Source of the DNA: Hypomesus transpacificus
Taxonomy: Eukaryota; Chordata; Actinopteri; Osmeriformes; Osmeridae
Length of the DNA stretch: 64,000 nt
NCBI RefSeq assembly: GCF_021917145.1
Contig: NC_061076.1
Location: forward strand, 208,501 to 272,500
Direction: 5' to 3'
Position numbers and translations under genes: made by a program. The notes beneath the pieces were generated by a model. That model did not search any database and was not told the DNA's origin. It was given only the letters and a program-made list of their open reading frames with translations. Within the stretch, counting starts at the first letter, position 1. Each line of letters begins with the position of its first letter. Shown here in pieces: positions 23,378 to 43,474 of this stretch.

Positions 23378-25752
23378 GTAAGTTATTCTTACTTTTAGAG
23401 TGCCATACAAAGCACATTATCTTGATTGATTTTATAAACGTGAGCAGTATAAACATAAGTAATGTATTTGTATATGTTTGAAACTTGTATTGGCTAGTTA
23501 GTTTATTTTACAGGTAGAGCTTGTTTCTAGCAGAGCTTGATGGGTTTGTGTAGTTGGTTTAGCAGCAGACAGCATGTTACATTGTTAGCAACTAGCTTGT
23601 TGGTTCTTTCAGCTAGCTTGCTATTAGCTAGCAGAGTTGCGAGCTATGTAGATGACTAAGTACACTGAACAAACGTACCTGGTGAAAGGATAACATTATA
23701 GGATTGAATTGCACATTTTTTGTGAAGCAGTTTAGTGAAGGATTTGGATCATCCGAATATGTAATCCTTCCGGAGACTAGACGCGAGCAAAGGGAACGGG
23801 AAACATGTTTTTACCCGTAGACAATCCACCCTTTTAATCACCATCTGCACCTGGAAGAACAATCAGCAGCAGCTAGTAATGACATCTCTTGTGAAAATCT
23901 ATACAGTTTTAGTTGTTGGCAAATTTCAACGTGCGTATAATTGTCCAGTAATGCACTGTTGAGTTTCCCTGTGAAAAAGATAGGCTACTCAAGACTTGTG
24001 CGTAACCATGGTGTTTTCCTGCCACATAGCTGATGTGTTACATAGCCCCATCCGTGCGCCTCGAGCATATGTGCGACAATTGCGCCCAGCCGTTTAGCGT
24101 TATTCAAATTATGCCAGACACTTGAATTTAAATGTTCTAATTTTTGCTTAATATTTGGCATATTAAAGAAAATGGTAATTTGGACAACGATAATAATTTA
24201 TCATGTTTTCTGCGACATTACTATCAAAGAGGCTAACATCTGTTAAATACATTGAATTGTAGAAGTTCGTCTGCCCTAAGTAGTCCACAACCATTTAGTT
24301 GGGCTAAACTGCCTAGTAGGCTGGTGACATTCTTTCTTGCGTATTTAGGATTCCTGTTTTCGCACTTGTGCTTGCAGGTGATAGATGAGTGTCATAGGAA
24401 AGATGAATGGGTTCTAGTACATAGTTTTGTAGCGTAAGGTTTCAGTTTATCCACGTGAGGGAGAAGATAGTATCTAAATCATTAACACATCAACGTGATT
24501 TTAAACTTTCTACGTTTATAACTTAGGTGAGTTGTTTGCTGTATAGGTTTATCCTAATATTTATAATGTACACATGTAATCTAATCCTTCACTGTCGATA
24601 AAGTGTGACACATTCAGTCACTATTTATTCTTCCTGTTTTGTGTAAGCAATCACCTTTACCTGAGCTGCACACAATACTCACAAGCTCATGTATCATTGA
24701 TCCTGTACATATCGGAATATTTAAAGTGTGTTTGTTTACGTGATCATATTTTTTTTACTGTTTTACCTTTTCATGCTGAAGCCCTGAGTTTCAGTAATAG
24801 GGTAAAGACAGTTGAAGTTGTTTGGCCGGTGATTTTACCCGACACAGCAAGCAGGTTATTCAGCTCATCGAGGTGTCACCGTAGAACAAACACAACCATG
24901 TTGATCCTTTCCTGCGTCCTCTAAACCACGGAGGAATTCAAAAGCTCACGTTACCCACAAAGTGTGAAACGGCCTGGGCAGAAAATCTGTGTTCCTGTCG
25001 GCCATGTTGTGTGTGTAGCCTGTGCCCCAACCACACTTGGGAGGGGTTCCGATTCTATTTGTGAGGCTTACGTACGCGTTCTAATTGAGTGGGTGAAGTG
25101 GGGCGTGCCTGCTGGCTCTGCCCTCCTCCTCTCCCATCTGGGATCCCTTCCCTGAAATGAATTGACGGAAAGATCGGTTGAAAGATCTAGTAAAGAGTGC
25201 TGACGTTTTGTTGTGGCTTTTAGCGATTTACAGCTGGCACACATTCACACCGTCTTTTGAGGATGGATTTAGCATTGCGATCTCACCACTCAGCCTTTGA
25301 GTCACATAGTATAGCTGTTTTATAGTCCTGACTGAAAAGATGGTGTTGCGCTGTGATTTGATGAGTACTTTTAAAGCTGCTGCTTGGGAAAGTAAAGCCC
25401 ATTTGAATAGTGAATTTGAGTAATATCACTAGCTGTGATCATGCACATGCTCATAGGCAAATGGACATGGTTCATGTCAAGGGGCTTGGTTTTCCTCTAG
25501 CTGTTTATGGTGTGTTATTAACTGAAAGCTTGTTCTCGAAAAACAGCCTTGCCCAGCTGTCCAAAAAACAACAACTGTTTCTGGACCCCCACACTTGTTC
25601 CCAGCATTTGCTTTTCTCATCTGCGTCCTCATAGACCTGCTGATGTATCAGATTACAAGCCCCCTATTCTTCTGTGCTACTAGAGATTAAACTCATTCTG
25701 TGTGTTCTGTATACTTAACCTCTCTCTCTTGCTCCCTGCCACCTGACCTCTG

Positions 25753-25754
<2 letters not shown>

Positions 25755-25829
<75 letters not shown>

Positions 25830-25865
25830 GTCTCTGTCTCTGTCTCTGTCTGTCTCTGTGTCTCT

Positions 25866-25944
<79 letters not shown>

Positions 25945-26102
25945 TCTGTCTCTGTCTCTGTCTCTGTCTGTCTCTGTGTCTCTCTCTGTCTCTCTCTCTC
26001 TCTGTCTCTCTCTCTGTCTCTCTCTCTCTCTGTCTCTGTCTCTGTCTCTGTCTCTGTCTCTGTCTCTGTCTCTGTCTGTCTCTGTCTCTGTGTCTCTCTC
26101 TG

Positions 26103-26169
<67 letters not shown>

Positions 26170-26202
26170 GTCTCTCTCTGTCTCTCTCTCTCTCTCTGTC
26201 TG
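25755..26202. repeat. (TC)n / (TCTCTG)n microsatellite
   Basis: About 450 bp of CT dinucleotide repeats interspersed with TGTCTC units, a single-strand pyrimidine tract with mirror symmetry. It creates Leu-Ser and Arg-Glu repeat frames that are artefacts. Confidence 0.97.
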
Positions 26203-28047
26203 GGGTGTGACAGGAGTTGGCATATGAGGTCATTAGACTGGTTTGGTTCCAACCGTCACATTTCACATGCATTACATTTGTATTGTTTTTTATTTAAATG
26301 TTAAACTAACAATAGACATGATGTCACCTAAGGGGAAGTAGCCCTTCTGGGTTCAGGGAGGAAATGGCTTCTGTCTGGAAAAATGCCTAGGATACCTAGT
26401 TTGGTTTGAATGTTGAAACACAGCAGTGAAACACAGCAGTGGGCACCACATGATAGAAACAGAAGGGCCGACTGACCTCTGGAGGTTGTGCCTGTCAAGT
26501 ACTTCCTTTCCTTCAGACTATCAATGGCCCTCATTCATGGCAATTATTACATTTCTGTAGTCTTTTGTCCATTGTCTTGTAGCATGTGTTCCTGGGGTGC
26601 TAATCATGAGAAGGGACATTGATTTCATACAGATACAACTATAAGGTATTTCAGGGATGGTACAGATATATTTTTATAAGGAATAATTGTTATTTATAAT
26701 TGTATAAACATTGAAATGACCTACCAGCAACTGCCCACATTGCGTACTCATTGGCAGGTGACAATGGTACAGCAACTGGGACAGTGGTCATTTATCATGT
26801 GTAGCGGCTTAGTGTATCCCTCACTTAGAAAGGATTACTAGGCCTAATAGTAAATATGGTAGTCTTTCTCTACAAAACTCTACAATCATGTTCTGCGAGC
26901 AAGACTGAAGGAATCCAGGCCCTGTCTTTGGGGAGCAATGATTTGCGAAAACGTTTGAGCAAGTATTGCTGATAGGAAAACACTTTCTCTGTGGGAAAAA
27001 TTATGTTCTTAGTCAAAGTAATTGCAGTCTAAACTCTTTTGTGTTGCCAGAGCCTTTCTGCGTGAAGTCCTTTTGATCGTAGAGGAATGTTATCATTCTG
27101 GTTTAGCCTTGTGTAGCCCGGGGAATGAGAACAATATGCTACTCACGTCTATTACAACTGAAGCACATTCAACACAGACCTGCCGGTTCCTACCACAGAA
27201 CAGAGAACAACCCTTTAAAGTTCTATTTAGAACAAATCAAACACGTTTTATGTGGGGAGTCATGGTGTGTGAAAAGCCTCAAATATATATATATATGTTT
27301 TATTGACCTCTGCTACGCTTAACTCAACCTCTACAGAAACCATGTTTCATTAATGCAGAAGATGATTCAAGTACAATAGACCAACATGAGCAGCTACATT
27401 CTGTAACAAGTATAATATAAGTGTGCTGGAATTAACCTAATTTGTGAGTTGGTAGTCATTGGGTAGTGGTAGTCATGTGAACAGTCATTCTTTTTAAGCT
27501 TTTCACAGAACATCCTCAGGTGAAACGTAACTCTATAGTAGGCTTGTTCTATAATATCTTGCTGAATAAATGATCACATTAGAGACAATTTCATTGGCTA
27601 AAATCTAGCCCCTCCTTCTGGTGTTTAAATTATTTTAATAAAAGCAATCTACTGGTGTTGCTATGGTTATTAACTGCTACTTCCTTTTCAACAGCAAAAG
27701 AACCATTAGTTCACTAAATCTGTTTGACAACGAACAGCTTTATGTCGTTTAGTTGAGTCAGATGTGTTTTCCACATTTCAGCGAACCTTGAATCCACTTC
27801 CAGTAGATCTGTAGTTAGTTTGACTCAGTTGTTTTTCTTGCCAGTAATGTTAAGGTCAAATGGAGTCTAAATATTCAACATGATTAGTCTTCACCCCGTT
27901 ATCACCCCACCCCCCCAAATCAAAACAACCCAACACACTTTGACCAGGAGTACAGACATGGATGCTGACGTGCCTGTGTAGTCATGTGGCTGACTGCAGT
28001 GGATCTTCTCAAGTGTGGACTCTCAGACACGTCTGATGGAGTGATGG

Positions 28048-28436
28048 TGAAGCAGGACTGTAGAAGCAGGACTATAGAAGCAGGACTGTAGAAGCAGGAC
28101 TATAGAAGCAGGACTGTAGAAGCAGGACTATAGAAGCATAGAAGCAGAACTATAGAAGCAGGACTGTAGAAGCAGGACTATAGAAGCAGGACTGTAGAAG
28201 CAGGACTGTAGAAGCAGGACTATAGAAGCATAGAAGCAGAACTATAGAAGCAGGACTGTAGAAGCAGGACTGTAGAAGCAGGACTGTAGAAGCAGGACTG
28301 TAGAAGCAGAACTGTAGAAGCAGGACTATAGAAGCAGGACTGTAGAAGCAGGACTGTAGAAGCAGAACTATAGAAGCAGGACTGTAGAAGCAGGACTGTA
28401 GAAGCAGGACTGTAGAAGCAGGACTGTAGAAGCAGT
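28048..28436 (+). repeat. 14-bp minisatellite upstream of pls3 coding exon 1
   Basis: About 27 copies of GTAGAAGCAGGACT with variants (TATAG for TGTAG, AGAACT for AGGACT) and occasional longer units containing GCATAGAAGC. It ends about 85 bp before the acceptor of the exon bearing the pls3 start codon. Confidence 0.92.
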
Positions 28437-28562
28437 TCTTCCAGAGTCCCGGCTTGGTCTCCAGGCGGCTCAGAAGACCAGGACGTTTTTGAGTTGTCTT
28501 AACCTTTACCCTTTCTGCAGGAGCCAGCAGTCTGACTCACCATCTCAGGTCGCTTCGTCAAC

Positions 28563-36244
<7,682 letters not shown>

Positions 36245-36735
36245 GACACCCCCCCACCCCCCCACCATGCCCATTTACCCCGCCCTGCCCACCTAACCCC
36301 CCCCCCCCCCCACCCACCATGCCACCCCCCCACCCTGCCCCCCTAACCCCCCCACCCCCCCACCATGCCCATTTACCCCGCCCTGCCCACCTAACCCCAC
36401 CCCCCCACCCACCATGCCACCCCCCCACCCTGCCCCCCTAACCCCCCCACCCCCCCACCATGCCCATTTACCCCGCCCTGCCCCCCTAACCCCCCCACCC
36501 CCCCACCATGCCCACTTACCCCGCCCTGCCCACCTAACCCCACCCCCCCACCCACCATGCCACCCCCCCACCCTGCCCCCCTAACCCCCCCACCATGCCC
36601 ACTTACCCCGCCCTGCCCACCTAACCCCCCCACCCACCCACCATGCCCACTTACCCCGCCCTGCCCACCTAACCCCCCCACCCCCCCACCCTGCCCGCCT
36701 AACCCCCCCACCCTGCCCCCCTAACCCCTCCCCCT
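36245..36735 (+). repeat. C-rich minisatellite at the start of the pls3 3' UTR
   Basis: Directly after the stop codon (36242-36244) lie about 490 bp of repeats built from CCCCCCACCCCCCCACCATG and CCCATTTACCCCGCCCTGCCCACCTAA blocks in higher-order arrangement. On the opposite strand it is G-rich with many runs of at least four G. The array is part of the predicted 3' UTR, since the candidate poly(A) signal lies at 37661. Confidence 0.92.
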
Positions 36736-37660
36736 ACCCCCGCGCTGGCCGTCTGACCACCAAGGAGCCACTGGGTCACAGGAATGTAGATTTGTGATGA
36801 GAATGATGTTACCAACAGACATTTAAGACCCTTCAATCAATCAAACCCTCCTATGTTCATGTCGGTATTTTTCACCTCTGTAGAAAGCAGAGGTGTGTTT
36901 ACTTACTGTTAAATGAAGGGATGTCCTCTTCAGACAGGAAGACTAGGATCTAGTTTCTGAAAACTGAGGACTTGGTATGATACTTCTCAATATGCAATAT
37001 GCCTTGTTGATTATTAATGTATAAGATGCTGACTTAAGTATGTATTCTCCTGCTCCCATTTGGTCGTCTCAGACCGATCGTATGTCATATCCTTTATGTT
37101 TACACAAACGCATCATTCACATATTGAACGCCAGTGGCGAGCTGAAGTTTGAGAGGTTATGGGTGTTCAGGTGTTAATACCTTGACAGTAAAGACGATCT
37201 TTCAATTATTGAAGTGCATGTATGTCGTTTTAAAACTGGCGTCATTAATAACTACATATCTCTATGCAGAAGCCATAAGGGCATGTGTGTACCGACCAAG
37301 CCTAATGCGTGTTATTGTATTTGCTTTTGTTCATTTTTGGGGGATAATGGAAGAATTGAGAGTGGTTTGGTGTCTGACTGTCTTTTTGTATTGGGACTAT
37401 AGGTTTGTCTTTATTATGTTGGATGAAAATGAAGGGCTTTCTAGTAGTCAGTGCTTGTGCTGAGCTGGCTTGTGTGTGTTTGTCTGCCTCTCGTGTCTTG
37501 AGGCGGCTCTACCTATTCTTTTGTACTCGACGTCGCCCTCGGAAAAAAATGTATCAACAATATCTTCGTTCCAGGTAGCTTCATTATATTTCATAGCAAC
37601 CATTGAGTGTGGTTGGTCATGTGTACATGGTAACTCCTGTGCAAGTGCTTTATATGTAAC

Positions 37661-37666
37661 AATAAA
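37661..37666 (+). terminator. Candidate poly(A) signal of pls3
   Basis: AATAAA follows a 1.4-kb AT-rich 3' UTR with no other coding content, matching the long 3' UTR usual for plastin genes. Confidence 0.55.
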
Positions 37667-38109
37667 AAACGAAATGAGGAAGAAAAAACAAATCCCTTTT
37701 TTTATTTGAACTTGGATGTGAAATGTGAAATGGATTGTGTCTTCTGAGGAAGCTGATAATGTTACTGACACTAACACAATATATGGATATGAATCACTTC
37801 AGGATTGAAAGCAAGACTTGCCACATAAGGAGGGAGTTTTATGTTTTGGTCAGAAAGCAGTGCTTACTGTTTTTACGACATCCTACAGAACAGTTCCACT
37901 GATTGGCTTAATTTCAGTCTTGTTTTGTTCGTGTCTTGGCGGTGTTCTTTGGTGTAAAGTCTTCTGAGACAGAAGTCACTGAGGACCAGCTTGGCTGGCA
38001 GCTTAGCCCCTCTGTGGACAGAACAGAAGGTGCCTCCTGCTCTCGACTAACACACTTGGCTGTGTTGGTTTGAAAGGCATCCAGCCCTCCATTGCTAACC
38101 TAAACCCCA

Positions 38110-38278
38110 CATTTAGTCATTTAGCAGACGCTCTTATCCAGAGTGACTTACAGTAAGTACAAGGACATTCCCCCGAGGCAAGTGCCTTGCCCAAGGACAC
38201 AACGTCATTTTGCACGGCCGGGAATCGAACCGGCCACCTTCTGATTAATAGCCCGATTTCCTAACCGCTCAGCCATCT
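38110..38278 (-). mobile_element. tRNA-derived SINE, near full length
   Basis: On the minus strand it reads a tRNA-like head with A box (GATGGCTGAGCGGTTAGG) and B box (GGTTCGATTCC, complement of 38221-38231), then a body containing GTCCTTGGGCAAGGCAC, and the tail CTCTGGATAAGAGCGTCTGC TAAATGACTAAATGT. This is the structure of a fish tRNA-derived SINE, possibly of the V-SINE type. A shorter copy lies at 14050-14144. Confidence 0.85.
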
Positions 38279-40187
38279 TACCCCTAACCATACAAAGGAC
38301 TACTTCTGTTCTGCCAACCCCACTTGACAGTTGGCTGGATGTTTCATACCGAGGTGTCTGTTTCTGTGTTTGATAAGTGATTATACAGAAGGGACTTCCA
38401 GTGGAAAAATGTTCTGTCGCAGCTCACTAGCTTGTATCCCAAACAGATGTCAAAACTGCCTTTGACAATCACCCTCTGGGTTTTCCAGAAGATTCTCATT
38501 CTTTCAGTGTGTGTTTGGTGTGTTGATTCTGCCACGGTCTGTCAGAGAGCTTGATGAGAGAGGTGATGGGAGACAGCGGTCTCTTTTGGGCTTTGTCACC
38601 GGTGGTGCCACATTACAGAGCTGTCTGAGCTCAGCCACTAGCAGCCTGAGGCAGTCAGAGACTTGAGATCCAATATACAAGTTTATATAGCAAAGCTAAA
38701 TCTCTGTAGGTGGTGAGGGGTCAATCACCAGAGGCTAAAGTGATGACTGGTTGTAGCTAGTATGATCTTCGAGAGAGACACCTACTGCAGCAGGGTAGAA
38801 CAAACATTTGCCCCATCTGGAAGAATATGTAAATCCTATATCTTTCGTCCTCCCTCCTCCCCCCTGTCTGCATTTCCCCGCCCCTTCTCTACTCTTCTGC
38901 TCATCCTGCTCTGCCAAAGCCAGTCCTCCTTGAGACCAGGTAACACGCAGGTGGACCTGTTGCACCTGCGCTGAGGTCAGGTGAGCAGGCGATGAGATGA
39001 GACACGCTGGAGAGAGGACATGTTGATGGAGAGAGGTACGCAGCCTGTTGGCATCACTGAGGGCAGCATGAGCTTTGGCAGATTTAACCACTCGGCAAGG
39101 AATTAGTTGTACCGGAAAGGAACCCTGGATTAATTTGTGACATGACCACAAGGACCTCGCTGGACTAACTGGACTGGAGCACCTTAAGAAGTAGCTGGTG
39201 AGTCTCTGAAGTCACCTCAGGTCCATCTGCAAACACTTCTCTACTGCAGCCTGCGATCCCTACAGATAAACGCCTTAGTTTCAATCAAACACCCCTTCTT
39301 CATATCACACAATAATTCATTTTAATAGACTATCGACTGTGGCAACTTGCGTGTTATTGTTTACGCAGCATGTACAGGACATACAGTGTTCAGGCATTCT
39401 AAGAGATGATCCACCTGTTGTGAGCTGTGATGATGCAGGCAGCTGTCTGGGGAGCAGAGCTGCCTTGCTAGCTGAGGGCAGCCTCTGGATGTTTGTTTTG
39501 CTTAATGATCTTCCAATTACTACAACAAGGGTAACAGTGATCTAAACACCACACTAACTGTCTGCCTCTTCTTTATATGTCAATGAATTGGCATCTCCTT
39601 CTCCATTTTCAGTGGTATTTTTTTAATTTTTTATAAAATGACATAAAAGTTGGTAAGAAATCATTCAAACGTCCCCTTTAAAATTCACGTAAAAAATTCC
39701 TACATGTGTCCGTATGTTTCTATGTCTGTTGACATGTCTAAGTCATTTTTGTGTCCTTGTACCAGTTCTGTCTTATTCTTTATGAGATGTGTGAGAGCTT
39801 TGAAATCCATGAAAGGGGGAGGAGATCATTTGACACCTAGCTACATACCTTTGTATCTCATTTCCTGTAAAATGCAGTCTCCCACCCATAAATATACGAT
39901 CTTGGTTGACTTAAGTGGTTGTTACGGGTGACCAGCCGGTCGCCACGGCGACCGCAGTTTCTCCGGGAGGCCCCTGATGAGGCGGTCCCGGCAGGCCTGC
40001 GTCCCCCATGCGCCATGCGCCATGCGCCAGCGTGTCAGACACACCCGGTAAACACAGGAGAGACGATCTCAGCAGCTGCATCCATCCTCTATCTCTCTCT
40101 CTCCTCCCTCTCATGCCTCTACATAGTTCAGAGGAGATGTTGAAACAGCCTAGTAAAAACAGCTCCCGACGACGACACCGGGACGAT

Positions 40188-40237
40188 GCCGGTAGCTCAC
40201 TGGTTACGGCGCGGGTTTGAATCCGGCTCTGGCCTTT
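40188..40237 (+). repeat. Degenerate tRNA-like SINE head
   Basis: GCCGGTAGCTCACTGGTTAC resembles an A box and GGTTTGAATCC a B box, but they are only about 15 bp apart and no acceptor stem pairs, so this is not a functional tRNA gene. It may be a truncated SINE. Confidence 0.4.
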
Positions 40238-40417
40238 TACTGCGTGTTTTCACTTTCTCTCTCTCCCCCCTACATCATCCTGTCCATCTCAACAGTCTAA
40301 TTACATTTTTTTTAAAGGCAAAAAAGTTTAAAAATAAAGAAATAAATCACACATAGAACCCCAGAATTTTCATGGTGTGTTGGGGTCATGTGACATCCTC
40401 TCCATCCACAGCTGACG

Positions 40418-43400
40418 ATGACGGGGCAGGTGGCCAACAGAGACGTGTCTCCTCATCGCCTCTCGGTCAAGACCACGGTGGAGGAGGAGAGCGAGAGAGC
40501 AGACATCACTCTCAGCAGGTAGCTCAGTTCCAGCGCTGCACCAGGATACATGTCCCTGATCCTCCATGCAGGCTCTCACAGCCACCAACCATGACTACCC
40601 GCTCCTGTGTAACGCTGAGGCCTTCTGGGTCTGTGTCCGCCTCTGTTCCCCAGGGTGCCGTCAGCGTGCGATGACACGTCGTCAGAGCTGCAGAGGGTGG
40701 CGGCGCTAGACCCTCAGGGGGGAAACTCCAGGAACTCCTTCAGAGGTCAGGGGGCACTATCTAGGTATGTATGAGACGATGACATACTCGTCCTGTGGTA
40801 CGTCGGAGCAGGTACACCAGCAGACTGAGGTAGTGTCCTGCATCCAGGGGGTTTTATCATCTGCTTCAACCTCTCCCCTCACCCCATCCTACACCTTCCT
40901 CACCCTCCTCCTCCTCTCTGTCTTGCCTCCCCTACTGTCTCTCCCCTCACCCCATCCTACACCTTCCTCACCCTCCTCCTCCTCTCTGTCTTGCCTCCCC
41001 TCCTGTCTCTCTCTCCACCCCAGACTGGTGACCCTGGTAGTTACTCTGAGGGAGTGGGCCCATAGGAGTCTTCAGGAGGAGGAGCAACGCCCAGACTCCT
41101 TCTTGGAGCGTTTCAGGGGCCCTGACGTGAGGACCGCTCCAAGTCGCCTCAGCAACACCCATCTCGACGCCAACGGCAACCAGACAAAAAAAAGTTTATG
41201 GTACATTCTGACTGTCTTGTGGTTTGCGCGAAGCAGTTCAAATCAGGGCCATGGAAATCAGATGGCAGTTATTGTTTAAGAAGGCCTACAAGCATGCAAT
41301 GGCAGTTGGACATGTGGGGTATTGTGATCGCCCCTAGGTGAAACTGAAGAGTTGTGAACGCCTGTGCTTTCAGGAAAAAGTGGGATGTGTTTGTGGTGGC
41401 CCCTTCAGATGATTTTTACTATCGTTGGCTGTTCTTCATCGCCATGGCAGTGCTCTACAACTGGGTGTTAGTGGTGGCAAGGTAACAGTTACTGGTAATA
41501 GTGTGGATCATCGGAAACCAAATTAGTAAATGGTGTTGGTGATCATCGTAACCCAAAGTAGTAAATGCTATACTTTTTCCCTCCATCTGGGCAGGGCATG
41601 TTTTGACCAGTTGCAAACTGAGAATTATATTGGCTGGTTGGTGTTGGACTATATCTCTGATGCTGTATACATCCTGGACACCTTTATTCGACTTCGTACA
41701 GGTATGTCCAGGAACTGAGAGAGAAAACAGGATCCCATTAAATTCAATCAAACCTTTATTGTCAACAAATGTGAACATTTGCCTACAGCTTCACAGGATG
41801 GTTAAAACAGATTACAGTAAACCACTATACATACAATAATCTGAAACACAGCATGCACAGTACAGTCATCAATGACATACATGGTTCCAGTGTGAATTGT
41901 GTTGACAAATTTAGTTTTAGCATTTGCTATGAAAGATTCTATTGATTGATGTTGAAGTAGTGGTCACTCGATACCAATGTTGTCATCCTGATTCTGCAGG
42001 GTTCCTGGAACAAGGTTTGCTGGTGAAGGACCTCACCAAGCTCAAAGACAACTACGTCCGCACCTTCCAGTTCAAGATGGATGTGGTCTCAATCCTACCC
42101 ACCGACCTGGTCTACATTGTCACAGGAATCCACACCCCACAGCTCAGACTCAACAGACTACTGCGGTTTTCGCGGATGTTCGAGTTCTTCGACCGCACCG
42201 AGATGCGCACCAACTACCCCAATATCTTCCGCATCTGCAACCTGGTCCTTTACATCCTGATCATCATCCACTGGAACGCCTGCATCTACTTTGCCATCTC
42301 CAAGTCCCTAGGTCTGGGCTCTGATACCTGGGTCTACCCCAACATGTCCAGGCCTGAGTTTAGTAGCTTGACCCGGGGTTATGTCTACTGCCTTTACTGG
42401 TCCACTCTCACCCTCACCACCATCGGGGAGATGCCCCCGCCTGTGCGGGATGAGGAGTTCCTGTTTGTGGTGTTTGACTTCCTGGTTGGGGTGCTCATCT
42501 TCGCCACTATTGTAGGAAACGTGGGCTCCATGATCGCCAACATGAACGCCACTCGCGCAGAGTTCCAAGCCCGCATTGATGCCATCAAACATTACATGCA
42601 CTTCCGCAGGGTCAACAAGGAACTGGAGACGCGAGTCATCAAGTGGTTCGACTACCTCTGGACGAACAAGAAGGCAGTGGACGAGCAGGAGGTTTTAAAA
42701 AACCTGCCCAACAAACTCAGGGCCGAGATCGCCATCAACGTTCACCTGGCCACCCTTAAGAAGGTTCGCATCTTCCAGGACTGCGAGGCTGGATTACTGG
42801 TGGAGCTGGTGCTGAAACTGCGCCCCCAGGTGTACAGCCCAGGGGACTACATCTGCCGCAAGGGCGACATAGGGAAGGAGATGTACATCATCAAAGAGGG
42901 GAAGTTGGCTGTGGTTGCGGACGACGGGGTCACACAGTACGCCCTCCTCACAGCCGGCAGTTGCTTTGGGGAGATCAGCATCCTCAACATTCAGGGCAGC
43001 AAAATGGGCAACCGGCGGACAGCTAACATTCGCAGCATCGGCTACTCAGACCTCTTCTGCCTCTCCAAGGACGACCTGATGGAGGCGGTGATCGAGTACC
43101 CGGACGCCAAGAAGGTGCTGGAGGCGAGGGGTAGGGAGATCCTGACCAGCCAGGGCCTGCTGGATGACAGCGCTCAGCAGGCGCCCGTGGGGGAGGACAC
43201 GGAGGAGAAGGTGGAGAGGCTGGAGTCATCGCTGGACACCCTCCAGACACGCTTCTCCCGCCTCCTCAGCGAGTACACCGCCACGCAGCAGCGACTGAAG
43301 CAGCGCATCACCGTCATGGAGCGCCAGTTCTGCCACACGGGCTGTGCCGGCGTCTCAGACACAGAGATGGAGCTGGATGCTGAGGCTGGCGTGGACACGG

Positions 43401-43474
43401 ACAGCCTGACCGCACCTGGTGCCGACGAGAACAGGAAACAGGACGTGCTCACCAAGACCAACGATGGCAGTTGA
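40418..43474 (+). CDS. cnga2: Cyclic nucleotide-gated channel alpha 2 (olfactory type)
   Basis: Six exons join in phase: 40418-40518, 40654-40764, 41024-41200, 41374-41481, 41595-41701 and a large one, 42000-43474, giving about 692 residues (human CNGA2 664). The N-terminal region has [20 protein letters not shown] followed by [12 protein letters not shown], corresponding to the calmodulin-binding helix of CNGA2. The last exon encodes S3 to the C-terminus: the S4 stretch [19 protein letters not shown], the pore with [11 protein letters not shown] (conserved Glu), S6 [15 protein letters not shown], the C-linker, the cyclic-nucleotide-binding fold with FGEISIL and RRTANIRS (ligand-phosphate Arg), and a terminal coiled coil ([20 protein letters not shown]). 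CNGA2 forms cAMP-gated cation channels with CNGA4/CNGB1 in olfactory cilia. The join 41200/41374 (SLW/KKWDVF) rests on a GTACAT donor and is the least certain. Any upstream noncoding exon is undetermined. Confidence 0.95.
40871..41006 (+). repeat. 68-bp tandem duplication before a cnga2 acceptor
   Basis: The CT-rich sequence starting CTCTCCCCTCACCCCATCCT occurs at 40871 and again at 40939, almost unchanged. The second copy runs into the polypyrimidine tract of the acceptor at 41022-41023, so it duplicates branch/pyrimidine-rich sequence. Confidence 0.85.

Larger units (their letters stand above)
23378..28520 (+). other. pls3 intron 1 (5.1 kb)
   Basis: No coding exon is recognised. It contains the pyrimidine repeat at 25755-26202 and the 14-bp minisatellite at 28048-28436. 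Several short frames occur but none resembles a protein. Confidence 0.5.
37700..40417. other. Spacer between pls3 and cnga2
   Basis: Contains the SINE at 38110-38278 and a tRNA-like fragment near 40188. A possible noncoding first exon of cnga2 ends at about 39198 (GTAGCTG|GTGAGTC), but there is nothing to confirm it. Short frames here match no recognised protein. Confidence 0.45.

Noticed and set aside
25680-26304. Leu-Ser and Arg-Glu-rich frames of 110-190 residues
   Set aside because: Artefacts of the TC/TCTG microsatellite in pls3 intron 1.
28048-28436. Possible CRISPR-like array
   Set aside because: Units are contiguous 14-mers without unique spacers, in a vertebrate intron; it is a minisatellite.
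40188-40237. tRNA gene
   Set aside because: A and B boxes are too close and there is no acceptor stem; better seen as a truncated SINE head.
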